From Circinella umbellata (taxonomy: Eukaryota > Mucoromycota > Mucoromycetes > Mucorales > Lichtheimiaceae): a stretch of 64,000 nucleotides of DNA. The translations under genes and the position numbers were made by a program. Every line of letters begins with the position of its first letter. Position 1 is the first letter of the stretch. The notes under the pieces were generated by a model that was given only the letters and a program-made list of their open reading frames with translations, was not told the DNA's origin and searched no databases. Positions 31,959-46,044 of this stretch are shown piece after piece. Location of the stretch: contig JAIWNF010000006.1 of assembly GCA_025093555.1 (NCBI GenBank), positions 496,001 through 560,000 on the forward strand, in the 5' to 3' direction.

Positions 31959-34900
31959 AGACACATATACCAATGAAAAAAAATCACGGGCTTTTTTGGG
32001 TTATTATAATTGTTTTGGCTTAGTGTTTTGTTCGTTATTTTATTTATTTATTTTTTTGTGCATGTTCCTTTTTTATTACTTTTCTTTTTTTAACTCGTAC
32101 ACAAGGAGAAAGGCTGGATCTTTCGAATGTGATATCATCATTTTTACTATTAGAGCAGTATAGTACCCACATGATTTTTTACAGATGAAACCTAGGCATT
32201 TTTCTATTATTTTTCTTTCTTGTATTACATCGTTGTACAGCAACAGTAATAATCATAGCTAGCTATATTATTGTATTCTTCGAATTTTTCTTTGCCTTCT
32301 CTCCTTTCCCTCCCTCCCCCAAATTTTGTTGTTATTTTTTTTCTAATACTTTTTATTGTCATTTTTCATTTTATCACTAATAATAATATACACGCAATCA
32401 CATATAAGATAACTATATTTATAAAAAAAAAGAAGAGTCTATGTCTGCTTTATTGTTGTTCTGTCATACACCGACAATCCAGAAAAAAATGACGCATGCG
32501 GCGTAGAAAACAAAAAACAAGTGCGTGAAAGCATCTTTAAAGTTCTTTTCAGTTCTTCCCGCATTTTTTGTTCTAAATAATGTACGTACTAATATAAAAA
32601 AGCATTTTTCGCTTGTGTTGTATCGGGTTTTTTTTGTTGGGTCACCGATTATATATATTTTTCTTGAAAGATATAAACTAATACTCAAATGGTAACAGTT
32701 TTCAGGTACGTTTAAAATGTTATATAATACGTAATTTTTGGGTTTATGTGCACTCTTCAACTCTTGCAAAAATATCACAACTGCATAATGATATACTCAT
32801 ATTATTACACCTAATCATATGACTCGAACGAAACGAGCGAAGTATATATATTTGGAACCATGATATAAGATACCCACATATATATACATACATATGTTTT
32901 TTTTTTCACACACATTATGCAAGTGACTGTGATGAGTAAAAGAAATAAAAGAGAACATGATTATATTAGACCCCGGCAAAATGACCATCTTGCCGTTTTA
33001 AAACATTGGATTTTTTCTAGATGCCGGTCTGTCCGGAGTAACGGAAAAAAAGAGAACAAAAGATATATATAAAATAAGTAGATCAAAAAACGCAGTGACA
33101 CGAATTTGATAAATTGTTGCAGGCTAGCTCTTTCCATGGACGATCGTAATAACGCGATACACTACTACATGTTTTTAGCGAAAAAAATGTGTAACACCGA
33201 CCTTACCTGTTTAAGAAGAAGGTTCGGCACCCTCTCCTGATCATTTCCTTTTTACAGAAAAATTAGTGGATCAGAAGTATGTTTTTATATGCAGATATAA
33301 TATTATGTGTGTAATTAGGACTGGTCGTGTGATGTACGTAATGATATTTTATCTGTGTGAGTAGATATGTACCCACATGTTCTCCTGTCATTTGTGTTGT
33401 TGATCTCGTTTTGCTGGTAATAAAAAAATACAAAATTTATTAGTCTACTGCTAAATAATATACTCAGTACACATAGAGTTAAAAAACTCCACAGATTACT
33501 TTTTCTTTTTATTATTTGATTTAATGGATGAGCTCTTACAGGTAGTGAAAAAATATATTTATCCAATTATTTTCAAGAAAATAAATGATTTTTTGCTTTG
33601 TTATTGAGACAACAGATCATACTATTACTACTACTACTGCTATGGCTTCAAATTATACTTTATGGTTATTACGTATCACTCGACAAAAACTATTATTATT
33701 ACTCGTTCACGCGGTCTCTTATTTTCTCTTAAATTATCAATGTTTCTTTTTCGTAAGTGAACAGATCATGATGTTTTTATTAGATGACCTGTATAGATTT
33801 TATATGACCACATTGCACTTTCATATGATATTACATATAATAGTTTGCATTTGGGATAATAATCATCTTGAGAAAAGTGTTCCTTATTTTGACTTTAAGC
33901 TAACAGACCATGAAGAAGGCAGAGCCATTATTTTAAGTAGTTGTCTAGGTAATATATAATAGTATCATGGCCAATTTCCAGTCTCTCTTGATATTTTATT
34001 TTTGTAAACTAAATGAAGCAGGAGTCAAGATGTCATGTGTAGTTTTATGGAAAATTTCCATATGTGTCTATACTAACGGAAACACTTTTTGATTGGGTCA
34101 TAAAAATGCTTTAAAAAACGAGCTGTCATAACAACAATAATTACTATAATTCAAATGTACATCTCTATAGCAACAGTATCAAAATGATGGAAAAAATTAT
34201 TAATTTCAACTTTTATATCATTACCATATCTATGAGTGTGTGATTTTAGCTTTTATATTCCAATTATATAGCGTCCAACAGTTTTTTTTATCTAATATGT
34301 ATGTGAGAGTATCAGACTAAATACATGCCGTTTGAATTATTACCAAGGATTATTAGTGAAAATGCACATCAGATTATCGTTATGTTAGTAACCGTTCGAT
34401 TTTACTAGTTTGCGGATGAAAACTTGTTGCTTTATCAACTTATTAAAATAGCGATCCAAAGGTTGAAACAACGGTAATTGAAATAATTAAAGATTGCTTT
34501 GGGCGAAAAAATCCTTGATTCATTGAAGTCATACACACATGATATAAAAAGAGTGATCATATATCTTGCTGACGAGGAGTTTGAGCCACAAAATAATAAC
34601 TTATTTATTAGAATACTTGAAGTGATTTTAAGAATAGCCTAAATTGATTGGATTCATTTTTTGATTGATACGAAAAAATAGTATGTCATATTATGAAATC
34701 AGTAGGAAAAATCTGGCGGGGTTTATAGGAAGTGAACTCATGATTGCCTCAAAATACCTAATTAAAATAGTTTAACAGTTCTCTCACTCATATATTGAAT
34801 AGTATGTATTCGACATTTCTCTTTTTTTAAATATATATTTTATGTGTTCTCATCACTATTGATAAATTCAATGATAGTAAGGAGCTATTTGTAATCTTTC

Positions 34901-35596
34901 GTAAGCTAATAGGATTAACAAAATTGACAAAATTAATGTATTAAAAAGTTCGTACGTACGTACATAGCTACTACTCTTAAAACAATGTTATGTACAACAG
35001 TATAAACATGTGATTTTATAATTATAAAAATTACTTTTCTAAAGCTTTCAAAGATAACAAACATATCAATGTGTAGATATAATGATACTTTTCTCTCCCA
35101 TCATTACAGTTATAGAAATTGAAAAAGCAAATTATGATAGCTTGAGTGCTGATAAGAAAGGTAATAGACTTTGAGAAGAGAGGTAGTATTGATTATAAAA
35201 AATATATATTATAGAGCATTAATGATACAAAACAACAGTGAAATAACAGTTTCTTGACTCTTAAAATGCAAAAAAGAAAGAACAATGATTATGTACATTT
35301 ATGTACATTTATTTGCATGTTTTTCCAGTATTGATTATAAAAAAAAATGATCACAAAGATGCATTGGATCCCATAGAATAGTAGAAAAAAAAACACTAGA
35401 TATAATGAAAATTAATAAAGCATATGACAACGCGAGAATCAAGAAACAAAAGTTGAGAAATTAACATAAATAATTTTGAAAAGCCGAAAACGCTAGAGTA
35501 AAAAAAAAGGAAACATAGAACACACACAAGAGAAACAAAAGAAAATAAAGTCATAGTAATTATCAGGCAGAAATTGGGAGGTAAATTTGGTTTTAA
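31959..35596. other. 3.6-kb gene-free stretch
   Basis: Lies between the sulfotransferase-like gene and the 3' end of the MAP kinase. A 124-codon open frame (33585-33959) and a coding-like fragment (34497-34640) are discussed as findings. Neither is supported as a gene. The remainder is AT-rich without recognised structure. Confidence 0.5.
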
Positions 35597-37400
<1,804 letters not shown>

Positions 37401-37943
37401 TTTTATTATCGCTGTTGTTATTATACGTATTATAATAATTATTATAAAGAATAAAATAAAAAGACACCGAATAAGAAGAACTTGATTAATGGCGACTATA
37501 AAAAAAATCAACCAAGAAATAATTTGGAAGAAAGAAAGGAAGAAGAAAAAAAACAGGGTTAAGAGTTAATAAATTATTACGGCGGCTTAAATAATAATCG
37601 TATACATTGAAATGATTAATTACTTTATAATATACAGAAAATGGGGTTTTTTATAAAGTGTACTTAAATGAAAAAGTGCCTGGCATTTTTTTTTCTGTTG
37701 GACAGAGCCACAATGATAAGCTTTGAAAATTATAAAGTACGCGCCACGACGTGGCGGCGACCCTGTTCTAAATTGGAGGAGAACGTGTGACAAAAACTCT
37801 CCGCTGATCTCTTATATTTTTTTTTTACCTCCCCCATCTCATCCCTCGTTGCCGTTTTCCTTATGTACATGTTTTTTGTTGCTATTCTTTGATAGATAAA
37901 TACATAATAATATTTCTAGCTTACTATTATATTGTGACCCTTA

Positions 37944-37977
<34 letters not shown>

Positions 37978-40732
37978 TGCGTGCGTACTTACGTACTAGT
38001 CAGAAAAACATATAAAGGGGAGGAAAGGGGAATGCTTTTTTTACTATATAATAATATGACAGTTGTTAAGGGCAGCGTGTAAAAAGAAACTTTTAAATGA
38101 GCATATTGTTTTTCGGGCGGCACGCCCAATTAAGTAATTTCTTGGCAGATCGTTTTTCTTTTTCCAGGGCCATAAGTGTACGTGACACCATCCATGAACG
38201 ATCATTGGGAATAAAACACCACCCAGACTCGTCTATTAATAATAATGATTATTGATAAGTCCAATGCGACAATAACACTAGCAAACTGTTAGATAAAAAA
38301 AACTATACCATATTATTCTTTTCTATCTTTCTTCTATGTATACTATTTTATATGTGTGAATACATAAAAAGATAGAAATATTCTTTTTGTCAGAAGAAAA
38401 AATGGCTTAATGCAAAAATGTCCATTCCCAAACAATAGTAATTTTTATATATTAAACTATAAAGGGTAATTGTTCATCTGATAAGTTACATTAAGGGAAA
38501 GTGATACAATATATTTTGTGTATAGTTTGTTATATGAAGTTCTTTTCCAGGTAAAAAATTATTCTATAAACACGCTCATGATAATATCTGCACAGCAACA
38601 GTAACAGCACTATCATTGTTACTTACCATTACTCATTACTGCGCAATATCTTTCAAAACTAAAATAATTCTTCTTGGCATAATAACGATCTAGACTCTCA
38701 TTTATAACGTGAAAAAGTCGTATGGTGTCAATCAAAAAATAAACTACGTACTACCAGTATTGTCAGATTTTTAGACCAATTACACTGTGAACATAGTTTT
38801 AATTGTTATCTTTTATTAGCATAATTTTTTTTGTTTAAGTACCACAAGTTAAACTAGCACATAAAAATATGGTGTTGTCTCTTTATTATTATTATTCAAG
38901 GTAGGCCTTTTATTGATGCTGTTGGCGATACTGTATATGCACAGAACTATAGTTGGTTGGGAACAATTCAAATAAGGTTTTTGATTTGTTGGTTTTTTCT
39001 AAACGGTTCGCAGCTGAATTACTAATGTACACTATAATAAGTAGCTCTTTTTTTATTTGTCATGGTCAACAAATAATCATGCAAAAGCATCAATTATATA
39101 CCGAATATACTTTTGAGTTTTTTTTATATAATGAATTATCTATATATTTATGGTACTATGCAGGTTAATGGTATTTTGTTATCAAAAAAAAGTCATGATA
39201 ACTTAATTTATAGTCCATTGGTATGTCATCACACCCCAATAACTTATTATTTAATATAAGGGCCTGTTAGTGAGTTCGTGCTCCTAATGTTTATAATAAT
39301 AATAATGCATGTACCACAATAAGCAACTGCTAAACTATTCATAAATAATAATCGTATGGTGCCCCGCATGCTTGACAAAAAATGCTTTTCTACTGTATAT
39401 GTATATCGTTATTTAAATTGTTATGATCTTGAAATATGCCCAGCACCGCAATGACTAGCAGTAGCCATTACTGTTGTTGTTGTCTTAATGAATAATAAAG
39501 ATAACAGCAAGAGTTATGAAAAAAGTTTAACTTTATTGACTATATTGAATTGTCGTTGTTATCTAAAAGTGTATTAAAGCAAAATAAAATATGGTGGAGT
39601 GGGTCCCGTGTTACCGTCAACACAATGCTAAGTGGGCTTGTACATCATGCTGTGGCGTCGTCTATCATCTCAACAAATATGATGGAGATCATTTTTTACT
39701 GTCTTACCATGTACCTTAGTATGTTTTTTCAATTTGCTTTGTGCATAGTGCATAAATTTATTAATTATACACCTTTGAATAGCACTATGCGTACAAAATA
39801 ACTCTGAGATACTCTTCCTTGATAATGGCAGTATCATTTTTTTTAAAGAAAATACAATACTTACTGTAGTTACGTAGTAGCTATTATAATAATTACTATA
39901 CCTTTAAAATACAGATTAAATAAGGGTTGGAAAATAGGTTTGGTAAACTATTGTTTTATAAATATGTTTCTCACGAACAAAAAAAAAAGAAAAAACTCTT
40001 GTCATATTATTTTTGGTACTTTATAGAATGACACTCTCTTCTTACACATACCAATGGTAAGTAAAAGTAAATAATTTAGCCATAAATTTAAAGCTTCGGA
40101 TAGTCGGAAGCTTCTCTTTTAAAAAAGCTTAGTATATTGTCCTACATTTGTGGAACATGTCCCTTAAATTATAGTATAACAATTTTTAGCGCTGGTTTGT
40201 TTGTGTTGTATATATATACTATAGTGTACAATACAGCCATGCTTGGCGGAAAAAGGGTATTTGACAGTCCAATATATTTATAACAAAAATAAACGGAAAA
40301 ATTCGTTTTTATTGAGTTATAATAAAATCTATGGCTCTTTTTATGTTGTATTATTTTAAACCTTATTTTATTAAGGCTTCTCTTCTTATATATATATATA
40401 TATGTTATGTCTTGATTATTTCAAGTTGATTTCTTTTGTGAATAGAATTAGTATTCTTATTGTTGACAACATGAATGAATGACAAGTGGTCTGCTTTATT
40501 ATATATACAACGATAATGGCATCGGGAATTAGAAATAGTATGGTCTTGTCCGATGCTCTTGCAGCATAGATCATCCGTTTACGGTAAGCTGTGCAACAGA
40601 CAACGCCGAGCCCACTTCAATTTTTATAAACAAGGATGCCACCATTTTTTTTTCTTTTCTTTACCACCCTTCTCTTTCTCATTCTTTTCGAAAAAGAAAA
40701 AGAAAACACGCGTTTTAACAAATAAAAACAAA
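37401..40732. other. 3.3-kb intergenic region between the MAP kinase (-) and PLD (+) genes
   Basis: Divergent promoters. It includes an imperfect palindrome (GCGCCACGACGTGGCGGCG, near 37741), a TA/TG microsatellite (37943-37978), a minus-strand coding-like fragment (38093-38236) and a short perfect inverted repeat AAGCTTC...GAAGCTT (40091-40113). Nothing else was recognised. Confidence 0.5.
37943..37978. repeat. (TA)n(TG)n microsatellite
   Basis: About 9 TA units directly followed by about 8 TG units, some 550 bp upstream of the MAP kinase start. Confidence 0.93.
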
Positions 40733-42071
40733 ATGACAGGATTACCCTATGAAGAAGATAGTCAACTGAGTTTGCGTCAACTCGTCACCAAGGTACAAAC
40801 ATATATATTAGATATTACTGTTCACTTTAAAAAGGTTGTAGTGTGAGAAAACTGACATAACAGTTCTATGGATATAATTATTATTAGTCGATGGCGTCAG
40901 CCGATGTTGTGGTTTCGGATTCTGAGTTACGTGAGAAGGCAACATCCCATTTTAACATGCTTTTGGAGCAACGTCAACGTAAAGGTAATGAAGAAGATGA
41001 GAAAGACGCGATGAAACTCATGAAGCAATTATTTGGTGCCACCGCTCGAGCTATGGAATCTGATGAGGATAAGAACCGTCTTTGGTTACTTAGAGACTAC
41101 ATGTCCTGTTTGATTGGTACTAGTTTGGGTGCTGAATCCTTCTTACCTGAGCATATTGTTGAAGAAAAAGAAGAAGAGGAGGAAGAAGAGGAAGAAGAAG
41201 AAAATACACCTTGTATGTCATGGGCCGATGTTGCGTCCAAAAAATCCGAAGAAGCTGAAACAGCTGGTCAACGTGATGCTTGGCGTCGTAGTTATGCAGC
41301 AAGTTTAGCTGCTGAACGTCGTGAACATGCTCAAGTTCGCCAAATGTCCAAGATATATTATCATCAACAAGAAGAAGAGCCAGAAGATTGGGGATGTTTT
41401 GAACCTGAATTTTTACCTGAAATCCCAAGTGACACATTCTGTATGCCCATGTTTTTCCCATCCGAAGATAGTTATCACAAGTTTATTACAGCTTTAAAAT
41501 CGGCTGAAGAAACCTTGTATGTTTGTATCTTCTCAATGACAGATAATACCACTGCAAAGGCATTGGCTCAAGCAAAACGACGTGGTGTCGATGTAAGAAT
41601 TATTACGGATAATGAACAGCGCGATGCAAAGGGATCGGATGTAATTAGATTGAATGAAGAAGAAGGTATTCCTTTCAAGATGGACAATGCGTAAGTTTTA
41701 TTATTATATTTGTTTTTATTATTATCGGACATAGTACTTTGGTAAAGTAAATTCCAATTATATTATATTAACGCACTGTTTATTTATTTTCCTTTCATTT
41801 ATTTTTTTAGGGATCAGTTTATGCATAACAAGTTTGCTGTTATTGATCGGAGAATGGTTCTTACAGGAAGTTTCAACTGGTCTATTTCGTGAGTATATGA
41901 GAAAATTATTTCGAACGCCAATTTTTTTTTTAATTTTTTCTCCTTACTAAAACTTTTATTCTCGGTTATAGTGCTCGTTATAGAAATCATGAAAACGTTA
42001 TTATTACCAACGTTGAGCCTGTGGTGGAAGCTTACCATCAGGAATTCGAGAGGCTTTGGGATCTGTTTTAA
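40733..42071 (+). CDS. PLD6/Zucchini-like phospholipase D family protein (single HKD motif)
   Basis: Exons 40733-40792, 40888-41690, 41811-41888 and 41972-42071, giving 346 aa. The C-terminal 150 residues form one PLD catalytic half: the entry strand YHKFITALKSAEETLYVCIF, then VDVRIITDNEQ, then the HxKx4D motif MHNKFAVIDRRMVLTGSFNWS. The ending is ENVIITNVEPVVEAYHQEFERLW. A single HKD means that two subunits must pair to form an active site, as in MitoPLD (cardiolipin hydrolase) and Zucchini (piRNA-processing nuclease). The N-terminal 190 residues are helical and charged, with a pure Glu run near residue 110 and a SWADVASKK motif. Unlike animal PLD6 there is no obvious N-terminal membrane anchor. 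The biochemical role (phosphodiesterase on lipid or nucleic acid) cannot be decided from sequence. Confidence 0.88.
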
Positions 42072-43588
42072 AACAAGGAATAATAGTTGCTTTTTATATT
42101 GTATCATTTTTTTTTACCAGCCACTATATAACTACATAAAGGGCAATAAATGTGCCACATATAAACGTATTTTTTTTTCTCTACATTCTAAAAGACTATG
42201 TAAAAAGTTTATTGCTATGTATTGGATGAAAAATAAAGGGAGTGAGGAGCTTGGTATTATTATTGATATCCTGTTAAAATCAAGAGGGCTATATTTTGTT
42301 TTTACTATTCTTGAAGGCAGCACAAATAGCAACTAATATAATAAAATGAAACAAGTAACAGTTATATAGGTATGCTATTATTTTACACCCAAATATACAG
42401 TAGTTTTTGCAAATGTACTAAGTTGTATATGGACGTAATAATGAACCACACGCAGTGCCACCTTTTATACTATTATCACTGACGTTATCATTCAAGTTAG
42501 ATCCTTCATTATCCCCGCTCAACTTAAATGTATAAAATATAATTACGAACTCTACAGCAATACCATTATTACTTTAAACTATATTCGAATCACTATATAA
42601 ACACTTCGTACCTACGTATATAAATAGGTGGTACTTTATAATGGCAGAGATTGTCACTACTCTTATTATAAAAGAACCCGATCGCTCTTATTGTAAATAT
42701 GTAATAGAAGCTGATGTAATGTATCAGCAGCATCTTTTCTGTATTAAGTTTGATGGCCGAAAACGTGCTCAGCCTCTATTTTTTCCCTTTCACGTGTGGC
42801 TGGTGATTTAGGATTGATTTACGCTTTGGCTCCTGAAACTCTCCTGCCCCTTCCTCCTAGAGTGCTTTCACTTATGACTTTTCTCTTTTTTCTGGTACCA
42901 TCTCCAGCAATAAGGAACAGATTGTTATATATCCATGAGACCTACATTCTCGATTCTCTGAAAAGCTTATATATATTATTGTTGGAAATATAGAAATACT
43001 TTCCTTATTATTCAATGTAATCCTATGTTTCTTTTGCTTATTATTACTTGTTTGTCATCTTTATAATCTAGTTATGTAATTTGTTGTTAGAAAAAAAAGT
43101 TGTAACGGGAACTAATAATATAGTGAATTGTAGCTTTTTTTTTCTCTTTTTTTTAACCAATAATATACTAAACTCTTCATCAAATAGCCATAATTGATAC
43201 GTATGTTACAAGAAAGTACAAAAGCTTATTATTGTATTACGTTACAAAGTAAAAAAATAAAAGTGTGTCACAATATGCTTTTTTTCTTAAACATCCGTGC
43301 ATCTGTTTACTCCCCCAAACATATGAGCCATTGTTATTATTATCAAAATTAATTTTGCTGTACTCTATCTTCTTCTTCATCACGACCACCATCACAACAC
43401 CGGAAGTGTGAACAAATGATATTGTCTTCCGAACCCATCTTTTTCTTTCTTCAATCGGATGACTATGATCGTTGGAAGTGATACAGTACAATAAAAATAG
43501 TAGTATTTTGTGGGCTTTCTTTCCCCTTCCTTTTTCTTTTTCCTTTTCTTTTGATTGTTTTTATGATACGTATCCAATAAAAATTATA
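42072..43588. other. Intergenic region between the PLD and prolidase genes
   Basis: 1.5 kb, AT-rich. The last 100 bp before the prolidase ATG carry a C/T-rich tract (CTTTCCCCTTCCTTTTTC). No gene was recognised. Confidence 0.5.
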
Positions 43589-46044
43589 ATGTCGCCCTAT
43601 CCTGTTCCTCTTCATTTGCATAATGATAAACTGCCAACTCGACAACATTGTTTGAAAGTGATTGAATTAATGAAAAATCATGATCTTATTTCAGCCGCCA
43701 CTACCCTGGCAGCAACTACACCAAGAAAAACACATCAACAAGAACACCGACGAGAAAAAGAAAACGAAAAGTCTATTATTTTCCTTTCGGGAGCTGTGGA
43801 TTCAGTACGGGAGGGTACCGACGTCGAACTGGAATTCCGACAATTAAGTGATTTTTATTATTTAACTGGTAAATCTATTTTATTTCTGTCTAATTATTAC
43901 TTCCAGAATTACCTTTGGAAGAAAACATGGGTGACTATTATAATAATAGTAGGCTATCCATTTAATCGTAATTAAAAATGATAACAATCATTGCAAATTT
44001 AAACTCATTGCATTATCCTGAAGTTATTACGTATGTGACAATAAAAGTAGTATTGTGTTAACATAGTTGTATATTATTATAGGTGTAGATGAACCCGGGT
44101 TTTGTGTAATGATTGATCTGCAGACACATCTTGTGTATCTTATTCCTCCGACGGTAATTGAAAGCGAAACAATATGGAAAGGGAAACCAGATACGTCTTC
44201 TGAATTATTACAAAAATACGACGCTGATTATATCCTTGAAGAAAAGGAATTATCAGATATAATTTTTCAACAAGATTATCGTAAAGTACATGTACTTGAT
44301 ACTTTTTTCTCTTCATATAATAACAGCTCTAATAGTTCTAGTAATTTCTTCAAAAGAATCTTGCTTCAAGGAGAAAGCAAATTACTACAACAGCAACTCC
44401 AATTTGATACATATACATTACGTTTGGCTATAAATGAGGCTCGACTTACAAAGTTTCCTTATGAGATTGATATGATTCGCCAAGCAACCACGGTCTCTTC
44501 GCACGCTCACATGGCTCTATGGCAACATCGACATAGCTGCACCACAGAAGCTCAACTTGCTGCTTATTTTCGATGGACGTGTGCATGTTCAGGATTGGAT
44601 CGACAAGCCTATATTCCAATTGTTGCTTCTGGACCACGCGCTAGTACTTTGCACTATACTAAAAATAATATGCCATTACCTACTGGTCAACAAGAAGGAG
44701 TAGAACATGCTTTAGTGCTCGTGGATGCTGGCGCAGAATATCGATATTATGGATCCGATATAACAAGAACTTTCCCAGTATCTGGAAAATTTTCCCCGGA
44801 AGGTAATAGTTTGTTAGAATGTTTCATTAATATTTAACAAAATAATAACTGCAGTAATAGATAATACAAACATTAATTACTATTATATGGCATCCATCTA
44901 AAATTTATGTCTATAAATATTAAAATAGCAAAAACAATTTACAATATTGTACTCGCTATGCAAGAGGTAAAAAAAAAGTAGTAGTGTTTGGATCATAAAA
45001 ATTCATGTCATATGATTTTAAAAAAGGTTCTGATGATGGTTCTTGTTTTTTTTTTAAAAAAAAAGGCGGTTCTTGCTAGATTATCGGCTGGTGTGTATTG
45101 GAGTGATATGGAAGATTTGGCGGTTCAGATTCTGTGTAACAAACTTACTCAGATTGGTATTCTTATCGGGGACCAAGATGAACTTATTCGTCTCGGTATT
45201 CCATATGCATTTTATTTTCATAGTATGTACTGATATTATTTATAAATGCATGAAAGAGAGTGTTAGATCAATGATGAAAAAATAATAATTATGCAATTTT
45301 ATTTATATCTAGGTCTAGGACATTCTGTTGGGCTGGATGTTCATGATGTTGGAGGGTAAGAAAGGAAAAGATTCTTTATTTTATATTTGGCTAATCTTTA
45401 TACTCTAAAAATATAATAGACGTACAGCTCATCATTCAAGTGACAAAGAAGATCACAAGTTGGAGTATTCTACTTTTATGGTAGATCGTCCGTTAGAACC
45501 CAATATGGTAATCACAGTTGAACCGGGGCTCTATTTCAATGATGCTTACATTCGTATCTGGTCCCAATATCCTGGTTTTGCTAAATATTTTAATATGAAG
45601 CAATTGCAACGGTATTACCCCGTAGGCGGTGTACGTATTGAGGATTCTGTCTTAATTACATCGACTGGATACGAGAACTTGACTATCGCACCGAAACAAC
45701 CTGAAGAAATTGAAGCTGTTATGGCGGCTGCAGCAGTAGCTTCTCATTCCTTTATATCATCATCATCATCAAATTATCACTGCACTAATAATAGTAATGC
45801 ACTAATGAATGGAACAGCAATTCCAGCAACTCTAATGCTAGTGCCACCATTCTTGTCAGGATCTAACCACAGTAGTAATAACAACACTAGTAATACCCTA
45901 ATGGATTACCACCACCAACAGCCCCGAGCATCATCATCTTTCTCAACAACAACTACAAGTACTACAACAGATGATGCTAATAACATTTTACCAACTCCCA
46001 CGTCTTCACCTCTAAATCATAGCTATTGTTTTTCAGAAGAATAA
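43589..46044 (+). CDS. Prolidase/Xaa-Pro aminopeptidase family metallopeptidase (M24B)
   Basis: Six exons: 43589-43868, 44083-44802, 44929-44966, 45066-45222, 45313-45355 and 45420-46044. The frame closes at 620 aa. The AMP_N domain comes first (IIFLSGAVDSVREGTDVELEF, residues about 65-85, through about 215). The creatinase/pita-bread domain keeps all five metal ligands: Asp in VDAGAEY, Asp in GSDITRTF, His in SLGHSVGLDVHDVGG, Glu in VTVEPGLYF and Glu in GGVRIEDSV. PEPD-type enzymes release the N-terminal residue from X-Pro dipeptides or peptides, usually with two Mn ions in the cytosol. The last 115 or so residues (Ser/Asn/Thr/His-rich) lie beyond the catalytic fold and are not part of the family. 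Two very short exons (38 and 43 bp) flank the His-motif region. Confidence 0.93.

Noticed and set aside
39550..39801. Open frame of 83 codons in the MAP kinase-PLD intergenic region
   Set aside because: It lacks an ATG start and a plausible splice partner, and its composition is hydrophobic as expected from AT-rich DNA. It was kept out of the gene list.
40091..40113. AAGCTTC...GAAGCTT inverted repeat as a possible terminator or regulatory hairpin
   Set aside because: It is a short single occurrence far from any gene end, with nothing to tie it to a function.
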